9,759 nucleotides of DNA from positions 1-9,759 of the forward strand of contig JAGWQR010000113.1 in the NCBI GenBank assembly GCA_028869975.1. The letters run 5' to 3'. Origin of the DNA: Alphaproteobacteria bacterium (lineage in GTDB: Bacteria; Pseudomonadota; Alphaproteobacteria; Sphingomonadales; Sphingomonadaceae). The notes beneath the pieces were generated by a model. It searched no databases. It was not told the DNA's origin and saw only the letters and a list, made by a program, of their open reading frames with translations. Shown here one piece after another: positions 1-6,218 of this stretch (positions are counted from its first letter, which is position 1; each line of letters begins with the position of its first letter). The translations under genes were made by a program, and so were the position numbers.

Positions 1-1
1 C

Positions 2-724
2 AATTGGTATATGGCGCGTGACGAGGACTATATGACGCCCATCGTTCGCGGCATGAAGCGCTCCAGACCCAGCCAGCGCGCCCGCGCACGGATTTTGACC
101 GACAAAGAACTGGTTCACTTCTGGACGGCCACAGCCGAAGCCGGAACCTATGGAGCATTTCTTCGCACCGCTCTGTTGACTGCTCAGCGGCGCACCAAAG
201 TGCTTGAACTGCGCTGGAGCGACATTGATGACCAAGGCATCTGGACAATTCCAACCGCCTTTCGTGAAAAGTCGAATGCCAAAACGCTTGGCCTGTCGCG
301 ACTGGCGCTTGATGTCATTGACGGCCAACCGCACCGTGAAGACAATGTCTATGTCTTTGGTGGCTTGGCAAGCGAACCGATTAACGGCCATACCAAATCC
401 AAACAGCGGATTGACGAGCGGATGATCGAGTTGAACGGCGCACCCATCGCGCATTGTACGTGCCACGATCTCCGGCGAACGGCGCGTTCACTGATGGCAC
501 GGGGGAGCATTCGTCCTGATATTTGCGAGCGCGTTCTTGGCCAAGCCATTCCTGGCGTTCAGGGCATTTATGACCGCTATTGCTATGAGGATGAGAAGAT
601 TGATGCGATTGCAAGACTGTCGGATTTGGTCGAGCGGATCGTCTTGCCCGACACCAAAGTGGCCAATCCGATTCCGTTGCGTTTCCGCCAGCTTATGGAG
701 TCGAGCGTGAGTGAGGCCGGGTGA
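2..724 (+). CDS. P4-type tyrosine integrase, C-terminal part (5' end outside window)
   Basis: This is the catalytic part of a phage/island site-specific recombinase that cuts and rejoins DNA at attachment sites. The frame is open to the window edge, and the codons before the ATG at 11 read N-W-Y, which fits this family, so that ATG is internal and the gene is partial. Numbering from the ATG at 11, the visible catalytic residues are Arg60 (in TAQRR), a probable beta-hairpin Lys87, the HDLR box (His152, Arg155) and the nucleophile Tyr187 in GIYDRY. Two positions are unusual: LGH, normal in the family, reads LGQ (Gln178), and the Glu three residues after Arg60 is Lys. The gene converges on the Fic gene with no intergenic base. 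With the tRNA-Lys at the other end of the window it suggests an integrated island. Activity is uncertain because of the Gln178 change. Confidence 0.9.
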   Translation, partial: NWYMARDEDYMTPIVRGMKRSRPSQRARARILTDKELVHFWTATAEAGTYGAFLRTALLTAQRRTKVLELRWSDIDDQGIWTIPTAFREKSNAKTLGLSRLALDVIDGQPHREDNVYVFGGLASEPINGHTKSKQRIDERMIELNGAPIAHCTCHDLRRTARSLMARGSIRPDICERVLGQAIPGVQGIYDRYCYEDEKIDAIARLSDLVERIVLPDTKVANPIPLRFRQLMESSVSEAG

Positions 725-1828
725 TCACACCAGCGTATAGCTGGTGCTGCGTCCGCCCGCGTCCTCTTTGGCAAGGACTCCATGTTTCACAAGGGCATCA
801 ATATCGCGGAGCGCTGTATCTTGCGAGCATTTGGCAATCCTGGCCCATTTTGACGACGTGAGCTTCCCCTCGAAATCGCCCAGCAGCAGATTGATGATCT
901 TGCGCTGGCGATCATTCATCGGTGTATCGCGATGGGCTTCCCAGAAGCGTGCTTTGAGCAGCACCGAGCCAAGAACCGTCTCTGCCCCGTTTATCGCCCG
1001 GTCGAGGCAGTCGAGAAACCATGTCAGCCACGACGTAACATCAAGGCCGCCCTTTTGTACCGCTTCGAGTTTGTCATAATAAGCTTGGCGCTCAACACGG
1101 ATTTGCGCCGACATGCTGTAGAAGCGTTGCGCACTGCTTTCCGAACGCGCCAGCGCGAGATCGGCAATCGCCCGACCAATCCGCCCGTTGCCATCGTCAA
1201 ACGGGTGGATGGTCACGAACCAGAGATGCGCAAGTCCCGCTTTAACGACCGGATCAATATCTGCTCCGTTTTCAAACCAGTCGATAAACGCAGACATTTC
1301 GCGGTCTAGCGCGGTGGCGTCAGGCGCTTCAAAATGGACATGCTCGCGTCCAATCGGCCCCGAGACCACTTGCATCGGCCCCGCACCGGCTGTCCGCCAA
1401 GCTCCCACGGTGATTCTGCTCATGCCGCTGCGTCCAGTGGGGAACAAGGCTGCGTGCCAGCCGAACAGCCGTTCCCGGTCAAGCGGCGTGGCGTAATTCT
1501 GCGTTGCATCGAGCATCATATCGACAATGCCTTCGACATTGCGATCCGCCGGAACCAGCCCGCCAATGTCCATGCCGAGGCGGCGCGCGATGGACGAACG
1601 CACCTGTTCTTTGTCGAGCAGTTCGCCTTCGATTTCGCTCGATTTGAGAACATCTTCGGTGAGTGTCTGCAATACCGCCTCATTACGGAGCGGGAAGCCC
1701 AGAGCTTCCATACGGCCAATCAACCGACCTTGGCGGTGTCGCACGTCGGCAAGGCGTGGGCCGAGCGTTTCCGCATTCCAGCGAAAACGCGGCCAATCGT
1801 CATTTTGATAGATATAGTTCATATTCAC
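725..1828 (-). CDS. Fic family protein with DUF4172 N-terminus and C-terminal winged helix
   Basis: Probable Fic AMP-transferase (or related nucleotidyl transferase), which modifies hydroxyl side chains of target proteins using ATP. The first ~80 of 367 residues match the DUF4172 type of N-terminus. They contain the inhibitory-helix signature (S/T)xxxE(G/N) as Ser63...Glu67-Gly68, so this is a self-inhibited (class II) Fic protein needing no separate antitoxin. The catalytic loop HPFDDGNGRIGR starts at His208 and is complete. Residues ~300-367 look like a winged HTH, suggesting DNA binding and autoregulation. The given start is GTG at 1828, 4 nt from an AGGA Shine-Dalgarno-like sequence (1833-1836). 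An ATG at 1822, 10 nt from it, is equally possible. The gene reads away from the methyltransferase remnant and stands alone. Family assignment is firm; the cellular target is unknown. Confidence 0.94.
   Translation of the reverse strand: MNMNYIYQNDDWPRFRWNAETLGPRLADVRHRQGRLIGRMEALGFPLRNEAVLQTLTEDVLKSSEIEGELLDKEQVRSSIARRLGMDIGGLVPADRNVEGIVDMMLDATQNYATPLDRERLFGWHAALFPTGRSGMSRITVGAWRTAGAGPMQVVSGPIGREHVHFEAPDATALDREMSAFIDWFENGADIDPVVKAGLAHLWFVTIHPFDDGNGRIGRAIADLALARSESSAQRFYSMSAQIRVERQAYYDKLEAVQKGGLDVTSWLTWFLDCLDRAINGAETVLGSVLLKARFWEAHRDTPMNDRQRKIINLLLGDFEGKLTSSKWARIAKCSQDTALRDIDALVKHGVLAKEDAGGRSTSYTLV
728..746. other. Perfect 7-bp stem-loop right after the integrase stop
   Basis: CACCAGC and GCTGGTG flank the 5-base loop GTATA. 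The stem lies in the last codons of the Fic gene and 3 nt after the integrase stop. No T-run follows on either strand, so it is not a classical intrinsic terminator. It could still pause converging transcription. Confidence 0.4.
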
Positions 1829-1842
1829 CGCATCCTATGCGG
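1828..1842. promoter_or_regulatory. 6-bp inverted repeat covering the Fic Shine-Dalgarno
   Basis: CCGCAT (1828-1833) and ATGCGG (1837-1842) enclose three bases. The AGGA ribosome-binding sequence of the Fic mRNA falls within it and the GTG start touches its end. In RNA this small hairpin could mask the ribosome-binding site, or the DNA could be an operator. The stem is short, so either role is tentative. Confidence 0.35.
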
Positions 1843-1844
1843 AT

Positions 1845-1874
1845 ATAATAGGCATTATTCGCCGCAAGATGCAA
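1845..1874 (-). promoter_or_regulatory. Predicted sigma70-type promoter of the Fic gene
   Basis: On the minus strand TTGCAT (1874-1869) and TATTAT (1850-1845) are separated by 18 nt, a fair match to -35 and -10 boxes. The -10 box ends 16 nt before the GTG start. A 12-bp inverted repeat lies directly upstream of the -35 box and a 10-bp repeat motif lies in the spacer, so regulator binding here is plausible. Prediction is by eye only. Confidence 0.5.
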
Positions 1875-1920
1875 GCACAATCACCGCTTATTTTGCGGTG
1901 ATTGTGGACGTTATTCGCCG
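1855..1920. repeat. Direct repeat TTATTCGCCG (1855-1864 and 1911-1920)
   Basis: The 10-mer occurs twice, 56 bp apart, on either side of the 12-bp inverted repeat, with the first copy inside the Fic promoter spacer. A close variant, TATTCACCGC, lies at 1822-1831 over the start codon. Read on the minus strand these are copies of GGCGAATAA-like sites. They may be binding half-sites for the Fic winged HTH or another regulator. Confidence 0.5.
1876..1906. repeat. Perfect 12-bp inverted repeat upstream of the Fic promoter (operator candidate)
   Basis: CACAATCACCGC (1876-1887) and GCGGTGATTGTG (1895-1906) are exact reverse complements around a 7-base AT-rich loop. The repeat abuts the predicted -35 box of the Fic gene. 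Because the Fic protein carries a C-terminal winged HTH, the most economical reading is an operator for autoregulation. No T-run follows, so a terminator is unlikely. Confidence 0.55.
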
Positions 1921-2027
1921 TTATGCACTTGCATTGTCATTGGCGCGATAACCAACCGGATTTGCGATCCACTGGTTGATCGCGGATTCATACCAGCCCG
2001 CGCCGTTGATGCTGATCTGAACCTGGC

Positions 2028-2294
2028 GCGGAAATCCGCGAAAGCTCGTTCGACATTAGGGCCACAGGACGGCTCAACAAGCTCTATGTCGAACTGCTGA
2101 AAGACAATCCCGAATGGGCGACTGCTGAACGCCGCCCCGACATGAACCATTTTATGGCAAGGCTGATCTTCTGCTTTTTCGCTGAGGATACCGACATCTT
2201 CAACGGCACCGGGCTATTCACCGCTGAGGTCGCGAAAATGTCCTAGGCGGACAGCTCGAACACGCACGAGGTCATCAGCCACATATTCCTGGCG
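2028..2294 (+). pseudogene. 5' remnant of the MmeI-like methyltransferase, interrupted by an amber codon
   Basis: In the same frame as the large ORF downstream, codons from about 2028 read a conserved family segment (EIRE..FDIRATGRLNKLY..., DMNHFMARLIF, FFAEDTDIF) up to an in-frame TAG at 2244-2246. The frame then continues with ADSSNTHEVIS straight into the ORF starting at 2295. From memory of the family, the TAG replaces a sense codon (GAG or CAG would be one change away). No frameshift is needed. Family-like sequence stops near 2016-2028, with a TGA at 2013-2015, so the true N-terminal domain (roughly 150-200 residues) is missing. The region between the Fic promoter and about 2015 encodes nothing I recognise. 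An ATG at 2142 exists but leads only to the amber codon. Confidence 0.75.
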
Positions 2295-4451
2295 ATGAAC
2301 ACGCCGACGCGCCATGAAGGGAAGCCCGACAACCGCTATCGGGAAGCTGCGGGCATCCGGTTGTGGGCCAACCGATTTCCCTATGTGAATGGCGGGCTAT
2401 TTTCGGGCAGCACGGAGGTTCCGCGTTTCAGCAAGATTGCGCGATCCTACCTCATCAACATCGGCAGCCTCGATTGGAAAAAGATCAATCCCGACATTTT
2501 TGGTAGCATGATCCAGGCCGTTGCCGACGACGAGGAACGCGGCGCGCTCGGGATGCACTACACCAGCGTGCCGAACATCCTGAAGGTTCTGAACCCGCTG
2601 TTCCTCGATGACTTGCGCGCGCAGTTGGAGGAAGCAAGCGACAACGGGCGCAAGCTGCTCAATCTGCGCAACCGCATGGCGAAAATCCGGGTGTTCGATC
2701 CGGCCTGCGGCAGCGGCAATTTCCTCGTGATCGCTTACAAGGAAATGCGGGCGATTGAGGCGGTCATCAATGCACGACGCAGCGAGGAAGAGCGGCGCAG
2801 CGACATTCCGCTCACCAATTTTCGCGGCATTGAGCTGCGTCATTTCCCGGCGGAGATTGCGCGCCTTGCGCTCATCATCGCGGAATATCAGTGCGATGTC
2901 ACCCATCGCGGGCAGAAGGAGGCGCTGGCCGAACTGCTCCCGCTGAACGCCCAAAACTGGATTACGCACGGCAATGCGTTGCGGCTTGACTGGCTGGAAA
3001 TCTGCCCGCCGACCGGTCGCGGTGGCGGCAAGATATACGCCGATGACCTATTCGGCGCCCCGCTCGACCGGACGGCGGTGGACTTCGAGAATGAGGGCGG
3101 CGAAACGTATATCTGTGGGAACCCACCCTATAAGGGTAGCCAAACCCAAACGTCGGAGCAGAAGGATGATCTTGCCAAAGTCTTTGATCCTTATGGCATA
3201 TCCTCCAAACAGATAGATTATGTAGGCGGATGGTTCATGAAGGCTGCGGCGTTTGCTCAGCATACTGCTGCCGACGCAGCATTCGTCAGCACAAATTCCG
3301 TATGCCAAGGTCGAATTGTTCCGTTACTATGGCCCCATATTTTTGCGACGAGCTCTCATATTCATTTTGCACATACATCGTTCAAGTGGGCGAACTTAGC
3401 CAGCTACAATGCCGGTGTAACTGTCGCCATTGTTGGTTTTTCCCGAACAAATTCGGGCAAGCGGCGTCTCTTTGACCTTGGCGTTGATGGCGAAACGACG
3501 GTGAGAGATGCCGATAACATTTCACCATACCTAACCATCGGCGACAATGTCATCATTTCCGGCCAGCGAACGAGCGTCGCGGGCTTGTCGGATATGTCGT
3601 TTGGCAACATGCCGATTGACGGCGGCAATCTGCTTATGACTGCCGATGAACTCGCTGGGTTGGGATTGACTGCGAACGAGAAAGACACCTTCGTGCGACG
3701 GATCTACGGCTCAGCCGAATTCATCCGAGGCATCGCACGCTACTGCCTTTGGATCTCGGATGAACGACTTGCCGATGCATTGAAGGTTGACGCGATCCGA
3801 GGCCGAATCGAGGGGGTCGAAGCCATGCGGCTTACCAGCAAAGATGCAGGCACGCGGGAGATGGCTAACAGCCCACATCAATTTCGAGAAATGTATGCTG
3901 GAAAGAAGCATACGCTGATTCTGCCAGGCGTTTCATCGGAAGGTCGGGAATATCTCCCGGTCGGGCTTCTTGATGGCCGCTCAGTAGTTAGCAACCTCGC
4001 CTTCGCTCTCTACGACGCACCACTGTGGAACCTGTCGCTGATTGCTTCGCGTATGCACCTTATTTGGATTGCCACCGTCTGCGGAAAGCTGAAAACTGAT
4101 TTTCGCTACTCCAACACGCTTGGCTGGAATACCTTTCCCGTCCCGCCGCTGACTGTGCAAAACAAGGCCGATCTCACCCGCTGCGCCGAGGACATTTTGC
4201 TGGCGCGCGAGCATTATTTCCCCACGACCATCGCCGATATGTATGACCCTGATCGCATGGACGCCGAGTTCCCCCGTGTCCGCGCCGCTCACGAGGCCAA
4301 CGACGAGGTGCTGGAGCGCATCTACATCGGACGGCGATTCCGCAACGATACCGAGCGGCTGGAAAAGCTGTTCGACCTCTACACCAAGATGACGCAAAAT
4401 GCTGGCAAGGCCCAGACGCCGTCAAAGCAAACCAAGAAAGTAGCGGCATAA
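2295..4451 (+). CDS. MmeI-like class I DNA (adenine-N6) methyltransferase, N-terminally truncated
   Basis: This is the methyltransferase part of a restriction-modification-type enzyme, probably methylating adenine in a specific DNA site. In the 718-residue ORF, SAM-binding motif I is FDPACGSGNF (134-143) and catalytic motif IV is NPPY (276-279). Between them lies a conserved RGIEL..FPAEIARLAL region, and the later part, up to ~620, should hold target recognition. The tail (ERIYIGRRFRNDTERLEKLF) matches the family C-terminus. Full members are about 900 residues, so the N-terminal ~200 are absent here. The same frame is conserved upstream of the ATG but is stopped by a TAG at 2244. No good ribosome-binding site precedes 2295, so expression is doubtful and the locus may be a pseudogene. 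A helicase fragment follows 3 nt after the stop, as in the usual methyltransferase-helicase operon. Confidence 0.85.
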   Translation: MNTPTRHEGKPDNRYREAAGIRLWANRFPYVNGGLFSGSTEVPRFSKIARSYLINIGSLDWKKINPDIFGSMIQAVADDEERGALGMHYTSVPNILKVLNPLFLDDLRAQLEEASDNGRKLLNLRNRMAKIRVFDPACGSGNFLVIAYKEMRAIEAVINARRSEEERRSDIPLTNFRGIELRHFPAEIARLALIIAEYQCDVTHRGQKEALAELLPLNAQNWITHGNALRLDWLEICPPTGRGGGKIYADDLFGAPLDRTAVDFENEGGETYICGNPPYKGSQTQTSEQKDDLAKVFDPYGISSKQIDYVGGWFMKAAAFAQHTAADAAFVSTNSVCQGRIVPLLWPHIFATSSHIHFAHTSFKWANLASYNAGVTVAIVGFSRTNSGKRRLFDLGVDGETTVRDADNISPYLTIGDNVIISGQRTSVAGLSDMSFGNMPIDGGNLLMTADELAGLGLTANEKDTFVRRIYGSAEFIRGIARYCLWISDERLADALKVDAIRGRIEGVEAMRLTSKDAGTREMANSPHQFREMYAGKKHTLILPGVSSEGREYLPVGLLDGRSVVSNLAFALYDAPLWNLSLIASRMHLIWIATVCGKLKTDFRYSNTLGWNTFPVPPLTVQNKADLTRCAEDILLAREHYFPTTIADMYDPDRMDAEFPRVRAAHEANDEVLERIYIGRRFRNDTERLEKLFDLYTKMTQNAGKAQTPSKQTKKVAA

Positions 4452-4454
4452 CCC

Positions 4455-4667
4455 ATGACGACAGCCAAACCCATCCCCGCCGTTTCCTTCAAAACCGCGC
4501 GCACCGGCGCATCGGCCAGAGCCAACGAAATGGGTATGCGCCAGATGCAGGAGCGCGCCTATGCCAAGCGCGGCGAGCAATATCTTCTGATCAAATCGCC
4601 GCCCGCGTCGGGCAAGTCTCGCGCGCTGACGTTCATCGCGCTCGACAAGCTGCACAAGCGTCGTTGA
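4455..4667 (+). pseudogene. N-terminal fragment of a DEAD/DEAH-type helicase
   Basis: The 70-codon ORF begins 3 nt after the methyltransferase stop. It reads like the start of the superfamily-2 helicase that normally accompanies this methyltransferase type. A Walker A motif is present near residues 48-55 (SPPASGKS), followed by RALTFIALDKLHK. Everything after that is missing: no DEAD/DEAH box or later helicase motifs occur nearby. The ORF ends at TGA 4665-4667, where the sequence passes into a different protein in another frame. The simplest explanation is a deletion that removed most of the helicase and the beginning of the next gene. A 70-residue product with only a P-loop is unlikely to be active. 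Confidence 0.72.
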
Positions 4668-4740
4668 GATTGCAGGAATCAAGTCAATAAAGTTTCCCGA
4701 CAAGGGAATCGACACGATCAGCCGCGTCGTTGTTGAAAAA

Positions 4741-6210
4741 TTGCTCCCTTATTTTGTCAATGCAGACAAGCCATGTCCGCGCGTCGTAATCCGCGACCAA
4801 GGCAGCACGGCACCGCCCGTTTCTTTGAACGATTATCTGGGCAAGGACACCAGCCAGATCGTGGAAATGTCTGTCCAGAACAGCGGATTCACCATTTCGG
4901 CGAACGGCGAGGATAAGACCTTTAAGGTTCGCGTGTTCAAATTTTACTCGCCACGCGCCGCCCGAAGCAAGGTCAGTCTCGTGGCCCACCGCCGCGAGGT
5001 GACGGACGTTCCGTTGCAGACTTATGTGCCAGAATTCGCGGACGAGTTTTTCGAGCCAGCACCCAACGAGGAAACGGGCAAGGGGCGAAACTTTGTAATC
5101 AAAGCATATGTGTTCGGCGATTATCTCAACGACAATGTGTCGTTAGAGCGCGGGGAATTTCGTTTCCAGACTGAGTCGGATTTGCTGAGCGGTATCTCGC
5201 AAAGCCAGATCGAGCAGCAGGCGGCGGCGATTGCGCAAGTGGCGGTTGGCTCGGAAATAGCCGCGCGGAAAAAGCGCAAGGACGCGCGTATCGCTGAGTA
5301 TGTGGAGGCGGATGCCCCGTGGCACCGCACGCTCGCCAAGGATGTCGATTTCAGTGCCTTGCCAATGAAACCAACCAATCAGGATATTGAGCTTCACCTA
5401 CAAAAAAAGAAGTATGAGAAGGAAGTGGCGACTCGCACGCAGGTCGCCGCGATTTTGAACTCCGAGAACTCCGACGAACTGGCTACGAAAATTGCCGAGG
5501 TTATCGAGAGCATTTCAGAGAACAGCAAAAACGACCTAATTCACTACGTTTCTATGCGCCGATGCGTCATTGATCTGTTTTCCAAATCGCTTGAAATCGG
5601 CGCTGACGGGAAGCATCAGTCCGAGGGCGAGGTTCATGACATCATCATGCCGCGCAGGAAGGATTCAGAAGAACTCAATCACGACGCGCACAACCTATGG
5701 ATTCTGGACGAGCGACTGAACTTCGCCTCGTATGTGTCGTCTGATAAGCCCCTTCAGGTATCGAACGGCGACCGCACGGACATTACCGTTTACAATCGGC
5801 GCGTCGCGTTTCGCGGTGACAATGAGGCCAGCAATCCCATCACAATTTTCGAGTTCAAGCGCCCGCAGCGCGATGATTTTGCCGACCCCTCCTCAAAGGA
5901 AGACCCTGTTCAACAGATTGTCCGCTATGTGAACCAAATTAGGGAAGGGAAATTCAAAACTCCTACCGGGCGGGACATTATCGTCAACGACACGACGCCG
6001 TTCTATGGATATGTTGTTTGTGATTTAACCGCGAAGGTGAAGAAATGGCTGGAGTCTGAGCAGCAATTTACCCCGATGCCCGATGGGCTTGGCTGGTTCC
6101 GCTGGTTCGGTAATATCAGCCTCTACATGGAAGTGATTAGCTGGACGAAGTTGTTACGCGACGCGGAAATGCGAAACAAGATATTCTTTAACAAACTCGG
6201 CATCGACTGA
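4741..6210 (+). CDS. ATPase-associated PD-(D/E)XK nuclease-like protein, N-terminus lost
   Basis: 489 residues from a TTG at 4741, but protein-like sequence in this frame starts about 4660 (VVEIAGIKSIKF), overlapping the helicase fragment. There is no ATG/GTG before 4741 and no clear ribosome-binding site, so the start is unresolved. It resembles the C-terminal two thirds of large 'ATP-binding proteins' whose N-terminus is a GHKL (gyrase B/HSP90-like) ATPase domain. That domain (N box, DxGxG) is not visible here. Residues ~60-230 form the transducer/middle part with a charged helix near 175-230. Residues ~300-440 look like a PD-(D/E)XK nuclease: Asp347 in DRTDITVYN, Glu371-Phe-Lys373 (EFK), then Gln391/392. 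It is co-oriented with the DUF3644 gene, 8 nt apart, suggesting a functional pair. The GHKL link comes from memory of similar proteins; the nuclease motif is seen directly. Confidence 0.66.
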   Translation: MLPYFVNADKPCPRVVIRDQGSTAPPVSLNDYLGKDTSQIVEMSVQNSGFTISANGEDKTFKVRVFKFYSPRAARSKVSLVAHRREVTDVPLQTYVPEFADEFFEPAPNEETGKGRNFVIKAYVFGDYLNDNVSLERGEFRFQTESDLLSGISQSQIEQQAAAIAQVAVGSEIAARKKRKDARIAEYVEADAPWHRTLAKDVDFSALPMKPTNQDIELHLQKKKYEKEVATRTQVAAILNSENSDELATKIAEVIESISENSKNDLIHYVSMRRCVIDLFSKSLEIGADGKHQSEGEVHDIIMPRRKDSEELNHDAHNLWILDERLNFASYVSSDKPLQVSNGDRTDITVYNRRVAFRGDNEASNPITIFEFKRPQRDDFADPSSKEDPVQQIVRYVNQIREGKFKTPTGRDIIVNDTTPFYGYVVCDLTAKVKKWLESEQQFTPMPDGLGWFRWFGNISLYMEVISWTKLLRDAEMRNKIFFNKLGID

Positions 6211-6218
6211 GCGGGCCA

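Noticed and set aside
1334..1951. Long plus-strand ORF (205 codons) opposite the Fic gene.
   Set aside because: It is antisense to a well-supported Fic gene, with low-complexity composition and no recognisable motif.
2397..2969. 190-codon minus-strand ORF inside the methyltransferase.
   Set aside because: It is a shadow of the methyltransferase, which carries clear SAM-binding and NPPY motifs on the plus strand.
4660..4672. Possible programmed +1 frameshift (CGT TGA G resembles the prfB slip site) fusing the helicase fragment to the nuclease.
   Set aside because: There is no strong upstream Shine-Dalgarno stimulator at the right spacing. The two halves belong to unrelated proteins, each missing a large part, so a deletion is simpler.
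4658..4732. 9-bp direct repeat GCGTCGTTG (4658-4666 and 4724-4732) as a possible deletion-mediating repeat.
   Set aside because: Both copies are on the retained side of the scar and the repeat is short enough to be chance.
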